Assembly (NCBI GenBank): GCA_003225365.1
Contig: QHZN01000086.1
Coordinates: forward strand, 1-55,054
Direction of reading: 5' to 3'
Length of the DNA stretch: 55,054 nt
Source: Acidobacteriota bacterium
GTDB taxonomy: Bacteria > Acidobacteriota > Terriglobia > UBA7540
Part shown: in pieces, positions 27,501 through 34,639 of the stretch
Layout: the number at the start of each line of letters is the position of its first letter
How positions within the stretch are numbered: position 1 is the stretch's first letter
Position numbers and translations under genes: made by a program
The notes under the pieces: generated by a model
What the model saw: only the letters and a program-made list of their open reading frames with translations
Database searches by the model: none
What the model was told of the DNA's origin: nothing

Positions 27501-27940
27501 TGCCGCGTGTCGAACAAGTCCCCGGCAAACGTCCAGAACTGCATGAGTGAGAAGTACCAGGTAATTTGGGCGAAAACGTAAAGGACGGGATAAAAATAGC
27601 GCGGATGCCCGAACAGGATCACCCGGCTGACAAGCAAGCCGGCGATGAAAATCATGGAAATGCCGGTCCGAAGCTTGCCGCGGTCCATCCGGTCCGCCAG
27701 AAAGGAGTAGGCGACGGAGCAAAGCACTAGGAAAAGGGCGTTGAAGAAATACATGATGGGGAGGTATTGAATCCCGAACTTGCTAAAAAAGAGGGAATCG
27801 CGGGCGCTCCGGCCGAAGGTGATCCCGGCGTTGAGAAACAGATTGACGAGCAAACAGAGAGCCACCACACGGCCCTCGCCGGGGTAGATGGGGGCGATTC
27901 GGGCCAGCCAAAGCTTCATTCGCGAAGAGGGCACGGTCAT
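24527..27940 (-). CDS. Npt-like MFS transporter fused to HEAT repeats and a cyclic-nucleotide-binding domain
   Basis: This is a 1137-residue three-part protein. Residues about 20-430 contain ten to twelve membrane segments resembling the ATP/ADP antiporter (Npt/Tlc) branch of MFS proteins (GITFGRSARDSLFFSKFG and YSFLADRMDRGKLRTG). Residues about 440-960 are a HEAT/PBS-lyase-type alpha solenoid with recurring DPDxRVRxxAxEAL patterns. Residues about 985-1110 form a cNMP-binding domain: FKPGEVIFEEGQQAHHLYVIVEGKVEV and the phosphate cassette FFGEMAILDDEPRSASIRA with its conserved Glu and Arg. The layout suggests transport gated by a cyclic nucleotide through the solenoid; this is an inference. 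The transported substrate is unknown. The ATG at 27940 follows GAAGG with no spacing; GTG two codons on is an alternative. Confidence 0.87.
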   Translation of the reverse strand: MTVPSSRMKLWLARIAPIYPGEGRVVALCLLVNLFLNAGITFGRSARDSLFFSKFGIQYLPIMYFFNALFLVLCSVAYSFLADRMDRGKLRTGISMIFIAGLLVSRVILFGHPRYFYPVLYVFAQITWYFSLMQFWTFAGDLFDTRQAKRLFPFLAVGALLGMISVGLTCKKVIVAIGTENVMVVWAGLIFAAWLPAATTYRTYPKVPDAVKTGTASRVPAVRPSEWQKIRAGFREIKREPLLQSMGGYILLMWTVYSVVDFYFNKTVKAQYPQTDELTAFLGHFGGLQGFLCLAVQVLLTRSIIARLGVGTTINFHPACLVLGLSWMSASYGFPSVFSTKLADATMLYTFSDSSYQLLYNPIALERRARIRGFIEGYIRPMSLAASGGLIFLGERFLKPVTIGEREFAVGQQVSWGAVLLAATWLVVATTAKRGYIRALLLNLKGSSPTLRQSAAAALSKMKDPSSLSILFRTLSSEDPEQIVTAIQLLETLATSDAADRIAGLILHPDARVRATATAALGRLGPDKHIEPITSLLADTDPRVRANAVEALHKAGDRNIVEKIMPLLRDPAVRARVNSLLTITALEGVSAAPDWIPSITELAHGDSEARSAAIYALARLPVEQSMDLLAPLLKDPELRIRCEAAKALRRVGTPRVFPALIEALGGAGELRHDARRAIAKIVERSGGQGTEELARAALETPRAEIRSELADVLGRLSGPTVFDTLIKLLPDPEWRVRWKVLKAFGRLSRSGAFPENARAALFDYAHSELTSFRRSQAISRALLPHPENESERILAEALEEDRLNIEERVFRTLGILCGHDRMKSIFEQLRSADPAHAGRADALEALDNLAPKKIGKEMLAILEPPPLPRGATSAGQPARALDELMHHPKAWLRALTANYLGSNPGADGRGMLLGFLADREPVVREAALYAGWRAFADSWQPQVDFAARSSDSRLARCARRIEAERVEGASGLLKLREKGDSMLLTVEKAVFMKSVSVFASLEGEELAALAEITLEKEFKPGEVIFEEGQQAHHLYVIVEGKVEVFRRVDATEQPLSVLGEREFFGEMAILDDEPRSASIRALEPTLALKVDRESFAELIHERPQIAFSIFKILTHRLRQKNMEADNLPAYEATRHLT

Positions 27941-28001
27941 CCTTCGAGCCGAAGCACAGTGAGGCGCGCAGGCGGAACGCCGCCCGCCTCAACCTTATCC
28001 T

Positions 28002-28184
28002 TTACTCGTTCCGGATGGCCGCCTTGACCATGGCCAGGATGGAGGGTGGAATGTTCTTCGCGGGCATGCCGTGGTCCTTCTCGGCGTGGTCGGACGCGAG
28101 CTTGAGCAACTCATCTTCGGTCTCGGCGCGGATTTCCTTGGAGCAATCGAGTCCCAGGTCGCGACAGCGCAAGACTTTGGGCAT
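28002..28184 (-). CDS. DUF1059 small protein (60 aa)
   Basis: The short protein matches DUF1059: it starts with V-L-R-C-R-D and continues LDCSKEIRAETEDELLKLASDHAEKDHGM. The two conserved Cys and the HAEKDHG are the family signature and could bind a metal. The function is unknown. GGGAGG lies 5 nt before the ATG, so translation is well supported. It is divergent from the PilZ gene. Confidence 0.85.
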   Translation of the reverse strand: MPKVLRCRDLGLDCSKEIRAETEDELLKLASDHAEKDHGMPAKNIPPSILAMVKAAIRNE

Positions 28185-28264
28185 GGTTTCCTCCCTTACC
28201 AGGTGGACAGCCCGCGCATTGTAGCATCGCGTGGCACCATACCGCGATATTTCCAGCCTCGGAA

Positions 28265-28300
28265 TTGACTTTGGGGAATACTGCTGTATAGTAGGGCACT
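28265..28300 (+). promoter_or_regulatory. Sigma-70-like promoter of the PilZ gene, probably giving a leaderless mRNA
   Basis: TTGACT (28265-28270) and TATAGT (28287-28292) are 16 bp apart. The coding ATG is at 28301, only 8 bases after the -10 box, so the transcript would start at or next to the initiation codon. No ribosome site precedes the ATG. Confidence 0.6.
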
Positions 28301-28645
28301 ATGGAGGAGCCGAGTGTCCAAAACAGGCGTCATCCGCGCTATCTCGCTGATCTCGAAGTGATTATTTATCGTCAAGAGGATGCAATTCGCGCCCACATCG
28401 CACAAATCAGCCGCGGTGGCTGCTTGATCTTTCCCCCCTTGCCCGACCCGGCGGCGTCCCAGCTCAAAATGTCCTTCCGCCTGGGAGAAGACCTCCCATA
28501 TACCAATTGCAAGGGGGAGGTTGCCTACAGTATCAACGACCGGGGAACGGGTGTGGTGTTCACGGAAATCTCGCGATACAACCAGGATTTGATTACGGAT
28601 TATTTTGAACGACGGCTGGCCGCCCAAAAGCAACCTGGCGCCTGA
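28301..28645 (+). CDS. PilZ-domain protein
   Basis: The 114-residue protein is a single PilZ domain, the common cyclic-di-GMP receptor. NRRHPRYLADLEV gives the RxxxR motif (residues 9-13) and HIAQISRGGCLI the [D/N]xSxxG-like motif with Gln replacing the acidic residue at its start. The C-terminus is a helix. It may respond to cyclic-di-GMP and act on the signalling or secretion genes downstream; this is an inference from position. The promoter lies so close that the mRNA may be leaderless. Confidence 0.82.
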   Translation: MEEPSVQNRRHPRYLADLEVIIYRQEDAIRAHIAQISRGGCLIFPPLPDPAASQLKMSFRLGEDLPYTNCKGEVAYSINDRGTGVVFTEISRYNQDLITDYFERRLAAQKQPGA

Positions 28646-28719
28646 GTGCTCCCTCGTCGCCTTTTCTTGTCTTGCTTCCTCCCTTGAGCGATAATAGCCC
28701 CGCAAGACGACGCGAGGGG

Positions 28720-30519
28720 ATGCCCTTGTCCCTGATCACCCGCCGGCCACGGATTCTCGATCGCATCGGCAGGCTGGTTGTCCCGAGCGAAGACCAGCGG
28801 ATCGAGCAAATGCTTGCCGCCGCGCGGACATTTCTGGCGGCCGGCACCTTCATCGCCATCTACCTTGAGCCCACAGAGCCTAAGCGCTTTGTCTCGCTCA
28901 TCTATCTGTTGATGGGTTTCTACGGTATCCACAGCCTGGCTATCCAGTTTCTCGTGTTGATTCGCGAGAGAGCCACGCGCGCTTTCCGCCTCACCGTGCA
29001 TGCCGTGGATATCCTTTGGCCTCCCTTGATATCCTTGTTCACGTCCAACACAGGCAGCCCCTTTTTTTTGTTTACCGTGTTCGTCCTTTCAGCGGCCGCT
29101 TACCGTTGGGGGCTGACGGAGACGATTACGACCGCGGTAGCATCGATCCTCCTTTACTCCGGAGAGGCCTTCCTCGGCCCCACCTTAGGCGGCCGATTCT
29201 CGTTGCTGACCCCGGAATTTGAGTTGAACCGATTTATGGTGTCTGCAATTGAACTCCTCATTATGGGTTACTTGATTGGTTATCTGGGAGAGGAAGAGAA
29301 GACCTTGCGTACGGAAGCTTCCGCCACGGCCCGCATCACCGCACGGATCCAGGCCGAATTTGGGGTCCGGGGGGCGGTCGAGGCGGTGCTGGAGGAGCTC
29401 GGACAGCTCTTTGGTTCGGATCGTGCTCTAATTGTAATGACTGATATCAATACGGACCGGACCTACCTGTGGCAAGTGGCGCGAGTCGGAGGGGACGACC
29501 ACCCGAGTGTCACTCTGGCGGAAATCAACTCCGCCCAGCACGCCGTTTACAAGTTCGACCCTCCGGCCCAAGCCTGGTACGCCGCTCGCAGGAATACCAG
29601 GAGCGCCAGCGGAGGATTTAAAACTCTGGCGGTTGGCGAGAAGGGAAAGCGCCTTCATCACTCGGTTTGGGCGCCGCCTCCTGGCCTCCTCCACGCGCAC
29701 CCGTTCCGGCACGCTCTTGGCCTGTTACTTTCTTACGGGAATGAATGGTCCGGCTACCTGTTGATGCTGGATCCGGAGCGTGCTCCGTCCGGGGAATCGG
29801 CCACTGCATTCCTGCTCGCCTTGTCGCGCCACATCGGCCCGGCGCTGTACAACGTCTATCTAACCCGGCGCCTGAGGTCGCGCGCGGGGGCCGTGGAAAG
29901 GGCTCGCGTCGCCCGCGAACTCCACGACGGTGTCATCCAGGCGCTCATCGGTTTGGAAATGCGAATGGACGCCCTCAAACGTCAGCAAACGAATCACGAG
30001 GGCGGATTGGTTCCTGAACTCGACCGAATTCAGATGCTCCTTCGCAAGGAAGTTCTGAATTTGCGAGAACTGATGCAGCAAACCAAGCCGCTGGATCTGG
30101 GCCCGAAACAATTGCTGGACTTTATGGCATATTCTGTGGATAAATTTCGTCGGGATACGGGAATCGCCGCGAAGTTCACCTCTGCCTTTGAAGAAGTGCA
30201 CTTGCCGGCGCGGGTGTGCAACGAGGTCGGTCGCATTTTACAGGAGGCGCTGGTCAACGTGCGTAGGCACAGCGAGGCGGAGAACGTTTTGGTTCGATTC
30301 GCCTCGGCGAGCGGCTACTGGAAACTAACCGTGGATGACGATGGAAAGGGCTTTGCCTTTGACGGCCGCTTGACCCATGCCGAGCTCGACGCGGCGCGCG
30401 TCGGGCCGTTGGTGATCAAGGAACGCGTCCGCGCGATAGGCGGAGAATTGACGGTAGAATCCGGGCCCGGCCGCGGCACGCGGCTGGAGATCACCTTCCC
30501 TCAAAAGACTCATGCCTAA
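28720..30519 (+). CDS. Sensor histidine kinase, NarL-partner type (HisKA_3)
   Basis: This kinase of about 599 residues has five to six N-terminal membrane segments (about 25-190), a GAF-like domain (about 220-380), a HisKA_3 dimerisation helix with the phospho-acceptor in ARVARELHDGV (His about 402), and a GHKL ATPase domain with LQEALVNVRRHS (N box), VDDDGKGF and GRGTRLEITFP. The frame opens at 28672. ATG 28720 touches GAGGGG with no spacing, while TTG 28726 sits 6 nt behind it and may be the true start. Its stop overlaps the response regulator ATG by 8 nt, so the two form a coupled pair. The signal is unknown. Confidence 0.92.
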   Translation: MPLSLITRRPRILDRIGRLVVPSEDQRIEQMLAAARTFLAAGTFIAIYLEPTEPKRFVSLIYLLMGFYGIHSLAIQFLVLIRERATRAFRLTVHAVDILWPPLISLFTSNTGSPFFLFTVFVLSAAAYRWGLTETITTAVASILLYSGEAFLGPTLGGRFSLLTPEFELNRFMVSAIELLIMGYLIGYLGEEEKTLRTEASATARITARIQAEFGVRGAVEAVLEELGQLFGSDRALIVMTDINTDRTYLWQVARVGGDDHPSVTLAEINSAQHAVYKFDPPAQAWYAARRNTRSASGGFKTLAVGEKGKRLHHSVWAPPPGLLHAHPFRHALGLLLSYGNEWSGYLLMLDPERAPSGESATAFLLALSRHIGPALYNVYLTRRLRSRAGAVERARVARELHDGVIQALIGLEMRMDALKRQQTNHEGGLVPELDRIQMLLRKEVLNLRELMQQTKPLDLGPKQLLDFMAYSVDKFRRDTGIAAKFTSAFEEVHLPARVCNEVGRILQEALVNVRRHSEAENVLVRFASASGYWKLTVDDDGKGFAFDGRLTHAELDAARVGPLVIKERVRAIGGELTVESGPGRGTRLEITFPQKTHA

Positions 30520-31177
30520 GAAGCCTCCAGAGGTTCGGATTCTAATCGCGGACGATCATCCCATCTTCCGCGACGGCCTGCGCCGCTTGCTGCAGGCCGA
30601 AGGCTTGCACGTCGTGGGAGAGGCGCCGAACGGCGAGGAGGCGGTAAAGCTGGCTCGCCAGTTGAACCCCGACATCCTGCTCCTTGACGTCGCCATGCCC
30701 CTAAAACCCGGCTTGGAGGCGCTCCGCGAGCTGGCCGAAGCGAAGACGCCCGTGCGCACGATTCTGCTGACCGCGGCGATCGAGCGCACCCAGATCGTTG
30801 AAGCGTTGCAACTGGGCGCCCGTGGCGTTGTCCTGAAGGAATCAGCCACAGAACTGCTTCTCAAGAGCATCCAGGCCGTCATACGGGGAGAGTTCTGGGT
30901 GGGGCGCGAAAGCGTCTCCGATCTTGTTCAGACCTTGCGCGACCTCATGCCCCCGGCAGGAGCAGAGGCGCGCAAGTCCAAGTTCGGCCTTACTCCCCGG
31001 GAACTTGAGATTATTTCCGCCATCGTGGCCGGATACAGCAATCGCGACATAGCGCAGAAGTTTTCCATCAGCGAACAAACCGTCAAACACCACCTCACGA
31101 ATACCTTCGACAAACTTGGAGTTTCCACCCGCCTCGAGCTCGCGCTCTTTGCTGTCAACCATGGTCTGACGGAATAG
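30512..31177 (+). CDS. NarL/FixJ-family response regulator
   Basis: The 221-residue protein has a receiver domain (about 8-125: ADDHP acidic pair, LLLDVAMP with the phospho-acceptor Asp at about 59, ILLTAA Thr, VLKE Lys) and a LuxR-type helix-turn-helix (about 155-215: LTPRELEIISAIVAGYSNRDIAQKF and TVKHHLTNTFDKLGV). It is the partner of the overlapping kinase. The secretin operon starts about 660 nt downstream on the same strand and is a possible target, but no binding site could be shown. Confidence 0.95.
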   Translation: MPKKPPEVRILIADDHPIFRDGLRRLLQAEGLHVVGEAPNGEEAVKLARQLNPDILLLDVAMPLKPGLEALRELAEAKTPVRTILLTAAIERTQIVEALQLGARGVVLKESATELLLKSIQAVIRGEFWVGRESVSDLVQTLRDLMPPAGAEARKSKFGLTPRELEIISAIVAGYSNRDIAQKFSISEQTVKHHLTNTFDKLGVSTRLELALFAVNHGLTE

Positions 31178-31835
31178 GCCGCCTGCCGGGTCCTACGCCT
31201 ACTCCTATGCCCCGCAGGGCGGGGCGAAACGCACACCGTCAGAAAGCGGCGGCCGCAGGCTTTCTCGCAGAGCGTACGATGCAGCAGCTTTGTCCCATTC
31301 GTTTGGCACTTTCGTGGAATTGCCATTAAATGAGTCCGGGTGAATATTGCAGGACTTAAGCGGAACCGTGTGGCGATGGGTTGTGTTTTTCGAGCGCTGG
31401 GAACGAGCGCGGAGTGTGTCGGTGACGATCGGAAAGTGGGCCTGAGGCTTTCCAAAGATGATGCCGTGTTTGCAGAAACCAAATCATGCTTTGGGTTGAG
31501 TTCCTGAGCCGCTTTCACGGGGCTGAGGAACTGGGGGCTGAAGAACCATCAGGCTCTCGCCCCCTTTTTTCGACCTGCCCCGAAAACATAAAAACGAACG
31601 CCGGGCACGACTCTCGGGACTTTAAGAGTATGCAGCCACCTCCGGCAACCCCCGGTCGGGGACCGGTGTCTAAGGCAGGGGGAAAAGTATTGAGAATTGA
31701 TTGGCGTCACTCGGAATGGAAGGCTGAGAGCGTTTGAAAGAAACTCTTGGAACAAAGACTCCAAGAACCGGCGTGCCAGACCCGAGGTTTGTGGCTTGCG
31801 TTCGGGGCGATGATTCGGGGATAATTAGGTTTCGA
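31178..31835. other. Intergenic region before the secretion operon
   Basis: No convincing gene is present; an open frame at 31486-31737 has no motif and overlaps the terminator. The region holds a GCCCCGC/GCGGGGC hairpin at 31209-31225, soon after the regulator stop, and the tandem hairpins at 31499-31570. The secretin frame is open from 31734, but the signal sequence starts at 31836. Confidence 0.6.
31499..31570 (+). terminator. Tandem hairpin ending in an intrinsic terminator
   Basis: A first hairpin pairs AGTTCCT (31499-31505) with AGGAACT (31526-31532), plus AGCC with GGCT inside. Directly abutting it, GGGGGC (31533-31538) pairs with GCCCCC (31559-31564), with an inner CTGA/TCAG stem, followed by six T. 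It could end the kinase-regulator transcript, end a small RNA, or act as an attenuator for the secretin operon. Confidence 0.72.
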
Positions 31836-33641
31836 ATGCAGACAGATTCAAGACGGGAGAACAGAATCGCCGGCCGCGTAAGTCGAGTGTGGCCCGTCAT
31901 CGCCACGGCGTGGCTGGCAATGTCTTGCGGCCCCGGCAGCACCGCATACAATTTGGCCCGCAAAGCGGAATTGCGTAAGGACTGGGATACAGCCCTGGTG
32001 AATTATCAGAAGGCGCTGGCATCCCAGCCCGAAAATGCAAAGTACGTCATCCATGAGCGGTTATGTCGTACCAATGCAGCTATTTTCCATGTCAAACGGG
32101 GCCAGAGTTTGTTCGCCGGCGGCCGTGTGGATGACGCGGCCGGCGAGTTCCAGAAAGCGGTGAGCATCGACCCTTCCAACTTGGCCGCTGCGGCGGAATT
32201 GAACAAAGTTCTGGCCATTCAGGCCGAGGGGAAAAAGCAAAGAGAGACAAACCTGAAGGAAGCCCTCAAGGCCCGCGAGGGAGAGGGCGTCCCTGTCGGA
32301 GTTACGCTCAAGCCTCTCTCGGAGGAGCCCATCGGGCGCTTCAAGCTCTCCGGGCCAAGCAACACTGTGTTTACAACCATTGGCAAAATGGCTGAACTCA
32401 ACGTCGCCTTCAGCTCGGAGTTCCACCCCGTCCCCATAACAGAGGACCTGGCGAACGTTAAGATTGGAGACATCCTATCGATTGCCTGTTTTCAAACCAA
32501 GACGTTCTATAAGGTGATTACGCCCAACACTATCCTGCTGATTCCCGACACTCCGGCCAACCGCCGCATTTACGAGGATGAAATCGTCAAGACGGTTTAC
32601 CTGACCAACCCTTTGGCCGCAACTGACCGCGCCGCCATCACGACCGCCCTCAAACAGATTATGGGGATGCAGAAGATCATCGAAAATCCGGACACCAATG
32701 CCATCATTCTCCGCGACACCCCGGAAAGGGTGGAGGAGGCGGAGCGGCTCATTCACGACCTCGATCGGGGGAAAGCTGAGATCCTGATTGAAGTTCAGGT
32801 GGTGGAAGCCGACCGCGACCGCGTCCGAGACCTGGGCTTGACGCCCGCCACCGTTTCCGCCTCTGGCTCGGTCACGCCCGGCATTCAGGCGGGAGTGGCG
32901 TTTAGTCCCACCTCAGGGACCACCCTCACTCTTGGAAACCTGAGCTACCGGGACTACAGCGTTCTATTGCCGAGCGCCGCTGCCAATGCCGTGCTGAACG
33001 ATTCGCGCTCCCACATCCTGCAATCCCCCCAAGTTCGCACCACTGACGGACAGAAGGCGACTTTGCATATTGGCAGCCGCATCCCCTATGCCACCGGAAG
33101 CTTCCTGCCTTCCTTTGGCGGAACGGCTGGCGGAGGGCAGGGGGGGGTTGGGGGTGTGGGCTTGTTGGCCAGTACCCAATTCCAGTTTCAAGAGGTCGGA
33201 GTCAATCTTGATTTGACGCCGCGCCTGGAGCCCGACGGCCAGATCGCCATTCATGCCCTCGTTGATATCTCTTCAGTTGGACCCTCGCAGAGTTTCGGCG
33301 GGGGATTGTCCGAGCCGACCTTCAACCAGCGCAAGATCGAGCATGATATCCGCCTGAAGGAGGGGGAAGTAAGCCTCCTCGGCGGCTTAATCCAGACCAC
33401 GGAAACGAACTCAGTCTCCGGCACGCCCATCCTCGGGGACGTCCCTCTCTTGCGTTACCTCTTCTCGACCACGCACCACGAACGTTTGGAAACCGAAGTG
33501 CTTGTCATGTTGACTCCACGCATCATCCGCTTGCCAGAGACGCCCGCCAAGGCAGCCACCGGCCAGCCTGTTGGCGGAACTCAATCGCCTGAGCCCGTCC
33601 CGGGAGTGGTTCCGGAACCGCCCGGTGGTCCACGGCAATGA
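31836..33641 (+). CDS. TPR-containing secretin (GspD/PilQ-like)
   Basis: This outer-membrane channel protein of about 601 residues serves a type II secretion or type IV pilus machine. The N-terminus is basic, then hydrophobic, ending AMSCG, a likely lipoprotein site. TPR-like helices cover about 35-130 (KDWDTALVNYQKALASQP, GGRVDDAAGEFQKAVSIDP). An STN/N0-like region follows (about 155-235), then an N1/N3-like domain (VEEAERLIHDLD), then the secretin core with VQVVEADRDRVRDLG, QVRTTDGQKATLHIGSRIPY, VGVNLDLTPRL and the end VSLLGGLIQTTET...PILGDVPLLRYLFS. An upstream start at 31734 is possible; ATG 31836 starts the signal sequence. The pseudopilin ATG overlaps its stop. Confidence 0.93.
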   Translation: MQTDSRRENRIAGRVSRVWPVIATAWLAMSCGPGSTAYNLARKAELRKDWDTALVNYQKALASQPENAKYVIHERLCRTNAAIFHVKRGQSLFAGGRVDDAAGEFQKAVSIDPSNLAAAAELNKVLAIQAEGKKQRETNLKEALKAREGEGVPVGVTLKPLSEEPIGRFKLSGPSNTVFTTIGKMAELNVAFSSEFHPVPITEDLANVKIGDILSIACFQTKTFYKVITPNTILLIPDTPANRRIYEDEIVKTVYLTNPLAATDRAAITTALKQIMGMQKIIENPDTNAIILRDTPERVEEAERLIHDLDRGKAEILIEVQVVEADRDRVRDLGLTPATVSASGSVTPGIQAGVAFSPTSGTTLTLGNLSYRDYSVLLPSAAANAVLNDSRSHILQSPQVRTTDGQKATLHIGSRIPYATGSFLPSFGGTAGGGQGGVGGVGLLASTQFQFQEVGVNLDLTPRLEPDGQIAIHALVDISSVGPSQSFGGGLSEPTFNQRKIEHDIRLKEGEVSLLGGLIQTTETNSVSGTPILGDVPLLRYLFSTTHHERLETEVLVMLTPRIIRLPETPAKAATGQPVGGTQSPEPVPGVVPEPPGGPRQ

Positions 33642-34132
33642 ACAGAAAGAAGGCAGGAATTCGGGTGCCGCTCCCGGCTTTCCGGGATCGCGCGTTTACG
33701 CTCCTGGAATTGATCGTGGCTATGGCGTTGCTCTTGCTCCTTACGAGCGTCGCTCTGCCCATCGCCCGCAACCAAGTTAAACGCGCTAAAGAGGTGGAAC
33801 TGCGCCGGGACCTCCGCGAAATGCGCCAGGCCATTGACCGGTACAAGGATTTTGCCGACCGCGGGATGATCGCCGCGAATCAGAATACTTTCGGCTATCC
33901 TCCGGACTTGAAGACGCTCGTTGACGGCGTGGCGCTGAAAGGCACCGCCACCGCCAAGTACAAATTCTTGAGGAAAATCCCTGTGGACCCGATGTCCGGG
34001 ACCGCGGATTGGGGAATGCGCTCCATGCAGGACGAGGGGGACTCCAAGAGTTGGAGCGGGGAAGACGTCTTTGACGTTTATACTAAAAGCGATGGCATCG
34101 CTTTCGACGGAACAAAGTATTCGGACTGGTAA
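33638..34132 (+). CDS. Pseudopilin, GspG-like
   Basis: The 164-residue protein has a type III prepilin signal: a basic leader, then AFTLLELIVAMALLLLL, where the expected peptidase site has Ala instead of Gly before Phe and Glu at position 5 is kept. The N-terminal helix continues with RREL-type charged repeats, and the globular part has GspG-like features (YPPDLKTLVDG, IPVDPMSGTADW, VYTKSDG). It would form the shaft of the pseudopilus. The ATG overlaps the secretin TGA (ATGA). Confidence 0.88.
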   Translation: MNRKKAGIRVPLPAFRDRAFTLLELIVAMALLLLLTSVALPIARNQVKRAKEVELRRDLREMRQAIDRYKDFADRGMIAANQNTFGYPPDLKTLVDGVALKGTATAKYKFLRKIPVDPMSGTADWGMRSMQDEGDSKSWSGEDVFDVYTKSDGIAFDGTKYSDW

Positions 34133-34135
34133 AAG

Positions 34136-34618
34136 ATGCGAAGCTTCCGAACTATGAGCGTGCCCGCTCGTCACCCCGAGCCAGTGAAGCGGGAAGCTCT
34201 GCGGGCGGGGGACTCCGGCCGGGGCGTGATTTCGAGCGGGTTCACGCTGCTCGAGCTGATGATGGTCCTCGCTTTGTTGTTGATCTTTGCAGCGTTTGCC
34301 GTGCCGGGGTACCAAGCCGCGTTGCGGCGCGGGCGGGAAGCGGTGTTGCGCGAGGACCTCAGCACGATGCGGAAGATGATTGACGAGTTCACCCTCGACA
34401 AGCAACGGGCCCCTTCCTCACCCGACGAACTGGTTGAGGGGCATTACCTACGTGGTGGAATTCCCACCGATCCCATGACCCAGTCGGACCAGACCTGGGT
34501 ATGGGATTACGAGGATGTGCCCATCACCCCGGAACAAGCACTCCCCGGCATCGTGGATGTTCACAGCGGCTCCGATGCTATTTCCTCCGACGGTGAGACG
34601 GCCTACAGCAGTTGGTGA
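34136..34618 (+). CDS. Second pseudopilin, GspG-like
   Basis: The 160-residue protein has a long basic leader and the prepilin site GFTLLELMMVLALLLIF with canonical Gly, Phe and Glu5. The globular part has APSSPDELVEGHYLRGGIPTDPMT and ends VDVHSGSDAISSDG, parallel to the previous gene, so the two are paralogues from a tandem duplication. It starts 3 nt after the first pseudopilin. Two shaft-like pilins side by side suggest a hetero-polymer. Confidence 0.88.
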   Translation: MRSFRTMSVPARHPEPVKREALRAGDSGRGVISSGFTLLELMMVLALLLIFAAFAVPGYQAALRRGREAVLREDLSTMRKMIDEFTLDKQRAPSSPDELVEGHYLRGGIPTDPMTQSDQTWVWDYEDVPITPEQALPGIVDVHSGSDAISSDGETAYSSW

Positions 34619-34639
34619 GCCGCGAGGAGCGAGACTAGC

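Noticed and set aside
31320-31348. A promoter TTGCCA-N17-AATATT upstream of the tandem hairpins
   Set aside because: Only weak matches to both boxes, so it is not listed as a feature.
31561-31735. A cyclic-di-GMP riboswitch before the secretin gene, expected from the PilZ and pilus context
   Set aside because: I could not find the conserved GEMM core sequences.
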